Of a stretch of DNA of 64,000 nt, positions 21,920-32,137 are shown one piece after another (positions within the stretch are counted from its first letter, which is position 1; each line of letters begins with the position of its first letter). The translations under genes and the position numbers were made by a program. The notes under the pieces were generated by a model. It was not told where the DNA came from. It saw only the letters and a program-made list of their open reading frames with translations, and did not search any database. Source of the stretch: Adiantum capillus-veneris (Eukaryota; Streptophyta; Polypodiopsida; Polypodiales; Pteridaceae); contig CM043963.1 in assembly GCA_014529385.2 (NCBI GenBank), positions 70,818,412 to 70,882,411 of the forward strand, read 5' to 3'.

Positions 21920-22603
21920 ACAAAGCCGGTCCAGACGGCTCTTCAAATGGATCCCTAGTGCTCAAGATATTGCGGTTTAAAGTTAGAGTGTGTAGCAGAT
22001 CCTCGACGGACAAGGCAGCTGGGGACATGTGGCCCGGGTAGATGTAAGTGTATACATGTGTAGTGCTTGAGTTGTGGAGCATGCATGTGTTTTCGGATTG
22101 CGAATTGGAGCTATGGTTAGTTGAAGATTTTCAGGGGGTAGGGTCTGAGCCCACTTGCACGTATTGGAGGATGTGCCATCTGGCAGTTTTTGGGCCTCGC
22201 CAAGATTCTTGGTGGAAGGATATACCATGTGGAGCTACAGTGAATCGATGGCGCGTCAATTGGATTCTTGGTCGGCCAGATACCAAAAGACGAGGTTTGG
22301 AGCATTTGGGCAACAGTGAACTATTGCAGATGATTTTTTAAGTTTTTGATGACCTCGGAAAGCGAGCTCAGAAGGATTGGAAGGTGGTGAGACTTTCCTA
22401 GCCAGAGGCTGACACGGTGGAAATTTGGCGGGTTTTGCGGCTCGGGAAGCCGGTCTCTGGAAAAGATATGGCAGGCTCTGCAGTTTGGGGGAAGCAAGTT
22501 TTTGCTTCAAGGGTTTTTTGCTTGTTCAAAGGCCTTAAAAGGCTACAGTGCTGCCACGTGGCGCCGAGGAAGGTCCCACATGCGCAGGGCGAGCGGCAGA
22601 GTG
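21920..22603 (+). other. Element B internal sequence right of C
   Basis: No recognisable domain. A plus ORF of 97 codons at 22048-22341 has no known motif. CAGGGGGTAGGG at about 22133-22144 and the purine-rich GCGCAGGGCGAGCGGCAGAG ending at 22600 are candidate polypurine tracts; the second abuts the LTR. Confidence 0.4.
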
Positions 22604-23134
22604 TGCTCTATATATTCCATGGCATGGCCCTATTGGTAGTATGCAAGAGGGAGAGAGAGGGAGCGCCCTTGGTGAGCTATGGTGGCGAGCGCCAGGGGCG
22701 CTGCGCAGGTGGAGATCCTGGCTGTTTTGGAAGCGAGGCGGGGCGGTGCAGGAAGCGCGTGGCCGCATGGGTGTGGTGTCGGTAGATGACGTGGCACACG
22801 GCAGTTCACGTGCCCCATGGGGCACCGAAATTTTAAAAGGAGAGAGAGGGGGCAATAGTGATATTGCTATTGCCTCCCCCCCTCAGGTAAGAGGAAAATC
22901 CGACAGAGGTTAAAAGCATAGAGAGTGTGAGAGAGTTGGAGGCCCATTTTCAAGCCAGACAAGTCCCAAAGGGCGACCAAGAAAGGCTAGGACCAAAGAA
23001 GAGGAGAGAGAAAAGAGGGCTAGAGGATGACGGCAAGGACAGTAAATGGCAGTGCAAGGTTGAGTTCCAAAGAAGTAAAAGTGGAAATGAAAAAAATAAA
23101 AAAAAGGCCTAGAGGGCATTAGCGACATCGCTAA

Positions 23135-23187
<53 letters not shown>

Positions 23188-23839
23188 GTGCAAAGGAGAG
23201 AAGAAGAGAGCAGATGAAGCAAGGCGGTGCCCCCCTTCCCAAGAGATACCAAAAATGGGTGCCATATGGACCAATTAGATGGAGATTTCCCAAATTGAAC
23301 CCCCCACCCTATAAAAGTCAAAAATTGATCAAATTAAGGGCTTTTTGGCCTAGTTTTGAGCCCATTTTGAAGCCTGCAAAGGTGCCTTTCAAAGCCCTTT
23401 GTATCTCTCTTGTGTAAATGGCCATGGTGATGGCAGTGTGAGTTTGTACAGGTGTTTTGGTGAGTGCAATCGAGTCGTCGTTGCCTCCCATGTCATTGTT
23501 TCCCCTTCCCCCCTTCTCTTTCTTGTGCTTTCATGCTTCTCCTCAGTGCCGGTTGTGTGGAAGTGTGTGCCCCCCGGACCGATGGTGTTTTGAGTGAGAG
23601 AGTGAGATTGAGTGGCTGTGTGCGTGTGTAAGGGTGGATACAAGCCGTGGCGGCAGGTGTGCGTCATGTGGTGGTTTTGTAGAGTGTGTGAGCAGTGGCA
23701 ATCGAGCAGGCGGTGGTCTGCTAGTGTGAGTTTTGTGTTCGAAGGTGTTTTTCGAGAGGATAGGGGTGTTGTGAATACCCTGAGCTATAGAGAGGCCCTT
23801 TTGTTTGTGTTGGGCATGTTTCCCCATTCCCCCTCTCCA
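22604..23839 (+). repeat. Element B 3' LTR
   Basis: Repeat of 7104-8263, with hairpins at 22851-22874 and 23114-23139, 49 C at 23137-23185 and a TATA box near 23311. It ends in ctctcca at 23839, corresponding to ctatcca at 8263. The last four bases, tcca, also belong to the element D LTR that follows, so the join shows microhomology. Confidence 0.75.
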
Positions 23840-24209
23840 ACGTGAAGTCATGGACAACAATGATGTGTAAATGTCTTGGTGTTTTATTTAAGTTCTTGAT
23901 AGCTTGTATCCGGGTGTTGCTATCAATTTAGCCATAAAACCCACATGATGTAAGAGGGCGACAGGGTGGAGAGGACTCCCCTAGCCTTAAGACAGTGATT
24001 GGTGTGGCTTTTCTTGTGATGTGTTGTGGTTACTCAACCTATGCTGAACAAATACTAATCTCACATTGATTGATCATGACAGATTTGTAAGAAGGTATTA
24101 GTGCAACAAGCACCCCCTTCCCCCCTTCTCTCTCTTTCCTACGTATATATTCGTGTTTGCTTGATCACTGTTGATATTTTTCAAAGCAGCCCAATCCCCC
24201 TCCCCCCCC

Positions 24210-24294
<85 letters not shown>

Positions 24295-24482
24295 CTCTCT
24301 CTCTCTCTACGCATCCTAGTTCGTATCCAAACTAGGTGGTGCCCCAAATTTGTGTAGGGTTAGGTTGTGAGTTTGTCTGTGTGTTTGTTGTATTTTTCCA
24401 ATCCCAACCCAATTGAGCAGCACGGGAGCCTAGAAGGGTGCTTAGAGGCCACTCTTCTTGTTGCCCGCCCGGGACCGCCTCA
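23836..24482 (+). repeat. Element D 5' LTR, 3' portion only
   Basis: It matches 36972-37512 of the 3' LTR; about 1.4 kb of U3 is missing. It holds a run of 19 C (24202-24220) and 36 TC units (24221-24292) where the 3' LTR has only about seven CT units at 37328-37342. Confidence 0.9.
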
Positions 24483-24485
24483 AAT

Positions 24486-24503
24486 TGGTGTCCCCACGAA
24501 GGA
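24486..24503 (+). promoter_or_regulatory. Element D primer-binding site
   Basis: TGGTGTCCCCACGAAGGA lies four bases after the LTR end and is a variant of the site shared by A, B and H. It has three mismatches to the H site. Confidence 0.7.
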
Positions 24504-24558
24504 GGGCTTGTGTATCTTTCTGTCTAGGTTCAACCTTTAGCATAGTCAAGTAGTTTGC

Positions 24559-24771
24559 ATGAATCACGAGAATTTGTATGATCCTTTCATTCCCATTTCA
24601 AGGAAAAAGGTATACATAATTGTTAGTACTAAGTTGCAATTTCAACGTGTAATTTGTAGAATTTTAGGTCCTCTTAGGTTGGCTGAGATAAACGCTTCAG
24701 TAAATCCTTTTATTTTGCCTCTCATTAGGTACGACCTTAGTTTGGACGTGTATATTTTTGTTTTGTTTTAA
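24559..24771 (+). CDS. Element D leader ORF 1 (70 aa)
   Basis: A small intact ORF between the primer-binding site and gag. It begins MNHENLYDPF and contains STKLQFQRVI, ILGPLRL, INASVNPFILPLI and ends DVYIFVLF. The same ORF, same length, is at 52642-52430 in H. It also resembles leader ORF 2: both have the order FQ, I.G..R, EI or EINAS, NP.I.PL, Y..S.DV.IF. It is hydrophobic with no named domain that I recognise. Its stop is followed 21 bases later, in the same frame, by leader ORF 2. The function is unknown; a leader peptide or translation-control ORF are options. Confidence 0.6.
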   Translation: MNHENLYDPFIPISRKKVYIIVSTKLQFQRVICRILGPLRLAEINASVNPFILPLIRYDLSLDVYIFVLF

Positions 24772-24792
24772 GCATTAGGCCATGCATAGACA

Positions 24793-25011
24793 ATGGATAA
24801 TGGCCCAGGGATAGAGGTTTTCCCCTTCCATTTCACTCCACACATTAGAATAAATGTTGCAATTAGTAGAAAGGTCCATTTTCAACAACATATAGTGTTC
24901 ATATTTGGTGCCCAAAGAGTAGGAGAAATTCTTGCATCACCAAACCCTATCATCGTGCCTCTTGTTGATTATCATAGATCATTTGATGTGCATATTTTTA
25001 TTTTTTTGTAG
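24793..25011 (+). CDS. Element D leader ORF 2 (72 aa)
   Basis: Intact ORF beginning MDNGPGIEVFPFHF, with ISRKVHFQQ, FGAQRVGEILASPNP and a tail DVHIFIFL. Its partner in H (52408-52190) has identical length. Most differences between the two are conservative (I/V, V/I, I/M, K/E), which suggests selection on the protein. It ends 80 bases before the gag ATG at 25092 and is in a different frame from gag. No known domain is recognised. Confidence 0.65.
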   Translation: MDNGPGIEVFPFHFTPHIRINVAISRKVHFQQHIVFIFGAQRVGEILASPNPIIVPLVDYHRSFDVHIFIFL

Positions 25012-25696
25012 AACAGACTGCCATTTAGAAAACATTATTGTGTAAATTTTTTAAAAGAAAACAAAACGTGTGTCACTTTGAAATCAATTCAATGGAAAGC
25101 CAACGCCAAATGTCTGGATATCCTCTTTTCTTTGGAGAGCCTAGAGAGGATGCATAATTATTTTTAGCAAATTTCAAGATGTCTTGTCGTATCAAGAGGA
25201 TAGTAACTGATCAAAAACGTGTCAAAATGTTTGAGGTGGTCCTTAGGAAAGATGCTAGCACTTGGTTTGATTCTTTTCCTGAGGAAGTTAAGGGGAATTA
25301 CACGGAAGTTTTGAATCGTTCCAAGAAATACTTATTTGATTCCCAAAACACTCAAAAATTATGGCAAGACATTATTTCTCATAAGCAAAAAGACTTAGAT
25401 GACTACTACTTGTACAAGCAAGAGTTTCTACGTATTTGGGCTCTATGGATACGAAATTTTTCTAATCCTGGTGATGGTGCGGAATTTCTAAATAAGGAGA
25501 GGTTCATAGCCGGACTCTTTCCTGATCTTAAGGTAAAAGTTGAGCTGGGTGCACCTGCTACCTTTGATGCAGCGGAAACTAGGGCTACTGAGAAGTATAG
25601 GAAAATCAAGTGCCTAAGGGGAGAGGTTCCAATAGAAGGTCTAATACCCAAAGGTAAGTCACAAGCATCAACATCCAGGGAGCTTCATGAGGTAAC

Positions 25697-26018
25697 TGTT
25701 GAGATGTCGAGCTCTACACCTTGAGCTGGCATCCACTACGGGTCTTGGCCGCTTATGGCATTTACTCACTGGCGCGTTAGGTGACCGACACGGAGGATCT
25801 CTGCCAGTGATTCTACAGCTGGACTACACTTATAGTGCCAGCCTAGTACGCTTCTAGCGAGTTCACACTTAGTGACCGCATGTACATATGTGCTACTTTT
25901 TAGCTTTAGCACTTAGTCATTTTGTACTCTCTTTTCTGTGAAGAAGAAGAAGAAGCTTTCCATCTCTGTGTGCTTTGTGCTTGTCTTGTGTAGCTCTCTT
26001 GCATCCTCATTCTTTACA
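25697..26018 (+). repeat. Element K 5' LTR
   Basis: It starts TGTTGAGATG and ends TCTTTACA. Its 3' part contains GAAGAAGAAGAAG. One base differs from the 3' LTR. Confidence 0.97.
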
Positions 26019-26031
26019 TGGTATCAGAGCC
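26019..26031 (+). promoter_or_regulatory. Element K primer-binding site (initiator tRNA-Met)
   Basis: TGGTATCAGAGCC begins directly after the LTR and is the standard plant copia site complementary to the 3' end of initiator tRNA-Met. Confidence 0.95.
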
Positions 26032-26283
26032 TGGTGCAGGCAAAAGAGGCTAAGAGAGCAAGAGCAAGAGCAAAAGCGGCTAAGAGAGCAAGGCTAAGAG
26101 AGCAAGAGCAACAGGTCTCCAAAGTGCAGTATACAGAGATTTACTGTACAAGTACAGTGGTTGTATGTACGCTTGATTGTGGACACTCGTTGAGTGTAGA
26201 AAGCGTTACAAGAACCACGATAGCAGGTTTAGCAGATTTGCAGGTTTTTGCAGATTGCAGCTATTTTGTCTTAGTGCTTCAAG

Positions 26284-28740
26284 ATGTCTGACGGTTTCAG
26301 TCAGATTGTTACTGAGAAACTTGAGAAAAATAACTACCCTGCATGGAAGTTCAGAATAACAAATTTCCTAAAAGGAAAAGGTTATTGGGACTATGTAGAA
26401 GGAGATAATGAAAAGGAACCAGAGATTCCCGAGGCAAATGCTACAGCAGAACAAAGGAAAGCTTTGAGGGACTGGCAACAAGGCCAGAGCAAAGTGATGT
26501 ATTGGCTTTCTATGAGCATCACAGATGGCATGATGGGCTATCTACAGGATGCTGAAACCCCCGCCATTGCATGGAAAAACTTAGGCAGAGTGTTCGAGGT
26601 GAACACCAAGGCCAGGAAGCTTCAACTAAAGTCGGAGCTAAATTAGGTTAAGAGGAACAACCTCTCCATCAATGATTATGCTTTGAAGATCAAGAGTATC
26701 ATTGAGGCTCTTGGATCTATTAAAGTCTCAGTGGAAGACGATGACATTGTCCGTGCATGCTTGGATGGTCTAGGAGATGAGTATGTACATTTTAGGTCTT
26801 CCATGAATACAAGAGACGACATCCCCGTGTTCCAAGATTTGATTTCTATGCTTATTCTTGAGGAGAAGAACCTTGACACATCTTCTTCTCATGGCAGAAA
26901 TAATTCTGAACAGGCCTTCTATTCTAACTCCAACAGAGGTAGAGGTAGAGGTCATGGTCGAGGCCCAAGGGGTTGCAGGGGCCAATTTTTGGAAGGTCAA
27001 TCAAATCAAAACAATACAGGTGGCAGGGGAAACCAGTCTCAAGGCAGGGGGAGTCAAAGAGGTCGTGGTGCAGGATCAAGCAGGCAACAACATACTCCAG
27101 ATAGTAGAGAATGTTGGACTTGTGGTGAAAGAGGTCACATGTCACGTGACTGTCCAAAGGGAAAAGCAAGTAGAAAGAGAGAACAGGGCAACTATGCATC
27201 TACTAGCAGAGATGCAGATGACAGCAAAAACGAGCGCATGTTTGTTATGCAACATGTAATGAATACAATGACTGCAGAGAATTCCACCCAAGATGATGTT
27301 TGGTATGTGGATTCAGGTGCCTCTAATCACATGACGTCTCGTGGAGAGTGGTTTAGAGATATGCGCAAACCAGATGTGTCAGGCTATGTGCAGACAGGAG
27401 ATGACACAGCTCACCCCATTGCTCATGTAGGGGACATACCTCTAAATACGAAGAGTGGGAAATCAAAGTACTTAGCAGATGTACTTCATGTCCCAAACAT
27501 TACAAAGAATCTTGTTTCTGTTGGACAAATGGTTGAGCAGGGTTTGCAGGTTCGCTTCAATCCAAATGGCTGCTATGTAGAAGATTTCCAGAATGGCTGT
27601 AAGCTGATCACAGAGGGCAAATGTGTGGGCAGAATGTTTACGCTGAATGTAGACATGCCTGAGGTAAAAGCTGCATTATTTACACAGGGCACAGGTGTTG
27701 TGGCTGATGTTGACATTTGGCACAAACGCATTGGCCATGTCAATGAGCAGAGATTGCGCAGCATGCAATCAAAACAGATTGTAAAAGGTTTGCCCAAATT
27801 CAAGGTGGATGGTATGCATAAAGTGTGTGCAGCATGCCAGTTTGGAAAACAGTCAAAGAGCTCATTTCCACATGAGCGCAATGTATGTAAAAAGCCACTT
27901 GAGGTGGTGCACACAGATGTTTGGGGTCCAACCGATACTGCAAGTATACATGGTTGCAGGTATTATGTCTCTTTCATTGATGACCATACAAGGAAAGTAT
28001 GGGTCTACTTCATGCGTAACAAAAGTGAAGTGTTTGGTCACTTTTAAGACTTCAAAGTCATGATTGAGAAGGAGACAGATATGCAAATCAAGACATTGAG
28101 GTCAGATGGAGGGGGAGAGTACTTCTCCAATGATTTTTCAGATTTTCCACGAATGCATGGTATACACAGGCAGTTTACATGCAGATATACTCCACAATAG
28201 AATGGGGTCGCAGAAAGGAAAAACAGGCACATTGCAGAGGTTGCACGTGCATTGATGAATGAGAAGAACATACCTCATCATTTCTGGGCTGAAGCTGTAA
28301 ATACAGCTGTGTACATTATGAACAGGACACCTACAGCTGCGGTGCATGATGTAACACCTGAGGAAAAGTTTACAGGTACAAAGCCTGATTTGGCACACTT
28401 GAAAGTGTTTGGCTGCATAGCTTACGTGCATGTACCAGATGAGTTGCGTAGGAAATTGGATCCTAAAGCAGAGAAATGTATTCTTGTGGGATATTCCCTT
28501 GAACAAAAGGGGTACAGGTGCTAAAATCCTACTACACGAGAATTACGAGTGAGCAGAGATGTAGTCTTTGATGAGATGAGCAGCTGGTACAGTAATGCAC
28601 ATGGCACTATTGGGGCTGATGTAAAAGATGATGTGGTTGTACAAAATGTGAGGCCACAGTCACAGGTTTTGAGTGGACCACAAGAGTCCTCTTCTCATGG
28701 CTCTGTTGAGAAACCATGGAATGGTAGACTACGTACGTAG
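26284..28740 (+). pseudogene. Element K gag, protease and integrase with stops
   Basis: One frame with in-frame stops at 26644-26646 (TAG), 28045-28047 (TAA), 28198-28200 (TAG), 28522-28524 (TAA) and 28738-28740 (TAG). Gag begins MSDGFSQIVTEKLEKNNYP. The zinc knuckle CWTCGERGHMSRDC is at 27112-27153. The protease motif VDSGASNHM starts at 27307. The integrase zinc finger (HKRIGH to CAACQFGK) is followed by the core VHTDVWGP, FIDDHTRKVW and, after a stop, NGVAERKNRH with the catalytic Glu. The three catalytic residues are present, so damage is by stops. Confidence 0.93.
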
Positions 28741-28809
28741 GTTACTCCACCAACAGGTACAGGGAATGTATCACGAAAAGGAAAGGAAAAGGTTGATGAA
28801 CCTCCCTTT

Positions 28810-30620
28810 ATGGCTGATGCATCATCAGGTTTTTCACATGTAGACATGGATTCAGATGGTTCTGAACAAAGTCTTGATGAGGAATTTGGAATTCTGGCTG
28901 TCAGGAAACCTGGTGTAAGGAAAGTACAAGAAGATGCCAGAGGGCAAAGGAGTGACCCAGGACCGCGCAGATCTAATAGAGTCAGAAATCCAGTTCAGAA
29001 ATTGACTTATGATGGGTATCTAGCGCATCACCAAGCCTACATGGCTAAGGTGATACAGGATGTGGAGCCCACATGTTTTGAGGATGCAGTTGGAAATGTG
29101 CATTGGGATGATGCAATGAATGAAGAGATGGCTGCATTGGAAGCAAATGACACATGGGAGTTGGTGTCATTGCCAAGTGGCAAGAAAGCTATTGGTTGTA
29201 AATGGGTGTATAAAACCAAGCATAAGGCTGATGGTAACATTGAGCGTCACAAGGCAAGGCTGGTCACAAAGGGTTGTGCACAGACGTATGGCATAGACTA
29301 TGAGGAGACCTTTGCTCCAGTGGCAAAGATGACGACTGTGAGAGCTGTCATAGCAGTGGCTGCATCTAGAGGATGGATTATGCATCAAATGGATGTAAAG
29401 AATGCCTTCTTGAATGGTGAGTTGCAAGAGGAAGTGTATATGGATCAGCCACCTGGTTATGTTGATCCAGGTTACCCAGATTATGTATGCAGACTTCTCA
29501 AAGCTTTGTATGGTTTGAAGCAGGGCTCTAGAGCATGGTATGACAGGATTGCCAAGTATCTTGTCAGTATTGGTTTTAGGAGAGCTCATGCTGATCATTC
29601 ACTCTATGTACGTGAGAGTGATGTGGGGATTGTGGTCATTACCATATATGTAGATGACCTTATTATTGTTGGTGACAATGCTATGGAGATTGACCATGTG
29701 AAGGGTCTTCTCAAACAGGAGTTTGAAATGAAAGATTTAGGCGAGTTGCGCTACTTTCTTGGCATTGAGGTGATCAGGACTCCAGAGGGTGTATGGCTAT
29801 CACAGAGACAGTATGCTTTGGACATGTTGTCAAAGTATGGTATGGCTGATTGTAAGCCAATTTCTATTCCCTTGGATGTGAATGCAAAGCTGAGTGCAGA
29901 GACGGGAGATGTTGTTGAGGATGTCAACATGTACAGGAAGATTGTGGGTAGTCTAATCTACTTGACTATCACGAGGCCAGACTTGAGCTACACAGTAGGC
30001 TTGGAGAGTCAGTTCATGCAGCTTCCGAGGAAGCCACATTTGGATGGAGTACGACACACACTTAGGTATGTGCAAGGTACTCTTGACTACGCATTGTTCT
30101 ATGCAGCAGATGCACCATTAGCATTGTATGGGTATACAGATGCAGATTGGGCAGGTAGCATTGTTGATAGGAGATCTACGAGTGGGTTCATGTTCTCTTT
30201 TGGGAGTGCTGCTGTTACTTGGAGCAGCAAAAAGCAGCCTACGGTTGCTTTATCGAGCACAGAGGTGCAGCAGTTGCGGCATGCGAGGTAGCTTGGCTAC
30301 GCACATTACTTGAGGACTTGGGAGTGCAGGTGGACCAGCAGATTTTCATCCATTGTGACAACCTCAGCAGCATGCAATTGGCTAGGAACCCAGTGTTCCA
30401 TGCCAGGACCAAACACATAGAGGTCCATTACCACTACGTTCGAGAGCGAGTGTTGGTGGGCGACATCGACTTGGTCTACGTCAGCACAGAGGAGCAGATA
30501 GCGGATATCTTTACCAAGGCCCTCGGAGCTGAGAAGCTTCGACGTTTCCGGACTATGCTTGGACTCTGCGACATGCAGAGCTCGAGGGGGAGTGTTGAGA
30601 TGTCGAGCTCTACACCTTGA
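28810..30620 (+). pseudogene. Element K reverse transcriptase and RNase H
   Basis: The same frame as the upstream part stays open to 30289-30291. RT motifs: KWVYKTKHKADG, KARLVTKGCAQ, DVKNAFLNGELQEEVYM, and the catalytic YVDD at 29647-29658. RNase H starts with YTDADWAGS. Near 30265 a small deletion removes the residues after LSSTE, including the usual AEY, and shifts the frame; the tail continues in the next frame (TKHIEVHYHYVRERV, IADIFTKALG). RNase H activity is therefore lost. Confidence 0.93.
30584..30592 (+). promoter_or_regulatory. Element K polypurine tract
   Basis: GAGGGGGAG directly precedes the 3' LTR start at 30593. Confidence 0.9.
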
Positions 30621-30914
30621 GCTGGCATCCACTACGGGTCTTGGCCGCTTACGGCATTTACTCACTGGCGCGTTAGGTGACCGACACGGAGGATCTCTGC
30701 CAGTGATTCTACAGCTGGACTACACTTATAGTGCCAGCCTAGTACGCTTCTAGCGAGTTCACACTTAGTGACCGCATGTACATATGTGCTACTTTTTAGC
30801 TTTAGCACTTAGTCATTTTGTACTCTCTTTTCTGTGAAGAAGAAGAAGAAGCTTTCCATCTCTGTGTGCTTTGTGCTTGTCTTGTGTAGCTCTCTTGCAT
30901 CCTCATTCTTTACA
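30593..30914 (+). repeat. Element K 3' LTR
   Basis: 322 bp, one difference from the 5' LTR, followed by target duplication gtaac at 30915-30919. Confidence 0.97.
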
Positions 30915-31642
30915 GTAACGACTGAAGTGATTGAGAAATTAAATGAATCTTTAAGCAGCCTGTCAATTCACCTTGCACAAGCTGTAGGTCCAAAGAAGGG
31001 ACAAGCAAAGAAGATAGAAGAGAGAGAGCCACGACCTAGAAGAGTCTTGCAATGTTGGAATTGCGGAGAGTCTGGACATGGGATGTATAATTGTCCTTGG
31101 CCCCGTGGGAAGCTAGGGAGACCTGACTTGAATTACCCAGTGATGAATGTAGGTGTAGGAAATGGTCAACAACCAAGGCTTCTACAAAGGCCACATGGAC
31201 CAAAACCACCTCCACAAGGGGTAGAAGGAGTTCCACCTTTGCCAGATCCAAATGTGCATGTGGTAGAGATGACAAATTCAAATGAGGTTGACATGGAAGC
31301 AAATGGAACTAAGCGTGGACGAGGAAAAGGTAAAGAGAAAGAAGGAGTCACATCACAGAGTGACCATGAACAAGGCAAGAAGGCAAATGAGACCAAGGAA
31401 GCTAAGAGGACTCGACATCGTATCAATCTCCAAGACTTCCCTCTTGGACATGGTATGGCTCCATACAACTTGTTGGAAGACATGAGAGGTAAGGGTCCTG
31501 ATATCTCATGGCCTCAGTTTCTTGCATTATGCCCACAAGTCAAGAGAGATTTAACAAAAGCAGCTAGCACTAGGAGAAAGATTAAAGAGAGTGTGCTTAT
31601 TGTAAAAATTGCCCACGTTGAAATGAATGAGGATATACACAT

Positions 31643-32116
31643 GTGCTAGATTGTTACATCAAAGGAAGATTGGTTAGGAAAGGTTTAGTGGATGGAGGTG
31701 CACAAATTTCCATCATGACAGAGGGAATCATGCAAAGACTAGGCATGCACATCCATGAAACACCTGAAATTAAAGTGAAAATGGCAAACAATAGCAAGGC
31801 TAGGTGCGTACGCATTTGCAAATATGTTTTTGTAGAGGCCTTTGGCATTAAGAAGGCAGTGGATTTCTATGTTATGTCCACCAAAGGAAATGGTTACCCA
31901 TTTATCTTAGGAAGACCATGGCTAATGAAAATGCAAGCTTTCCAGGATTGGGAGAGTGGAAAGCTAATTTTTAGGAATGAAAATCATAAGAAGGTTGTCT
32001 TTGACATGAAGGAGCAACACAAAGAGGAGCTACATGAAGAATCATCACAAAGCGAGATGGAGGAAGGCTGGACCGATAGCACTTCGGAAGAAGAAAGTAG
32101 TGACAGCGTTACTTAA
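31643..32116 (+). pseudogene. Element D retropepsin
   Basis: The frame is shifted against gag by the deletion near 31636. It carries LVDGGAQISIM at the active site and YPFILGRPWLMKMQAFQDW at the C-terminal part of the fold. An acidic tail (SEMEEGWTDSTSEEESS) leads to a TAA at 32114-32116. H has an acidic codon-rich continuation at this point and no stop. Confidence 0.85.
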
Positions 32117-32137
32117 GAGGAGTCCTCCATCAAAGTC

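Larger units (their letters stand above)
7104..23839 (+). mobile_element. Element B: gag-only LTR retrotransposon, host of element C
   Basis: Two direct repeats of about 1.2 kb (7104-8263 and 22604-23839) flank a primer-binding site, a gag-like ORF and non-coding sequence. The internal part outside C is only about 3.2 kb (8264-10760 and 21920-22603), with no protease, RT or integrase. It therefore resembles gag-only non-autonomous plant elements. Element C lies inside it. The flanks at 7103 and 23840 come from different elements (A and D), and no clean target duplication is visible. Confidence 0.7.
25697..30914 (+). mobile_element. Element K: young Ty1/copia retrotransposon
   Basis: LTRs 25697-26018 and 30593-30914 are each 322 bp and differ at one base (tatggc against tacggc). 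They are flanked by the 5-bp duplication gtaac at 25692-25696 and 30915-30919. The internal order gag, protease, integrase, RT, RNase H is the copia order. The coding region has five in-frame stops and a frameshift although the LTRs are nearly identical. Confidence 0.97.
25092..31649 (+). pseudogene. Element D gag, split by copia K
   Basis: The start is the ATG at 25092 (MESQRQMSGYPLFF, as in H). A TAA at 25155-25157 comes early; the frame then runs to the K insertion at 25696 and resumes at 30915 after the duplicated gtaac. Capsid features include ASTWFDSFPEEVKG and LWQDIISHKQK. The CCHC knuckle CWNCGESGHGMYNC lies at about 31054-31095. A one-base deletion near 31636 shifts the frame before the protease. 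Gag forms the particle; this copy is dead. Confidence 0.9.

Noticed and set aside
24101-24347. Ser/Leu and Arg/Glu repeat ORFs over the TC tract.
   Set aside because: Pure translation of a microsatellite.
31658-31720. DGG in the protease active site as a novel triplet.
   Set aside because: The same triplet is shared by A, D and H and is known from other plant gypsy lineages.
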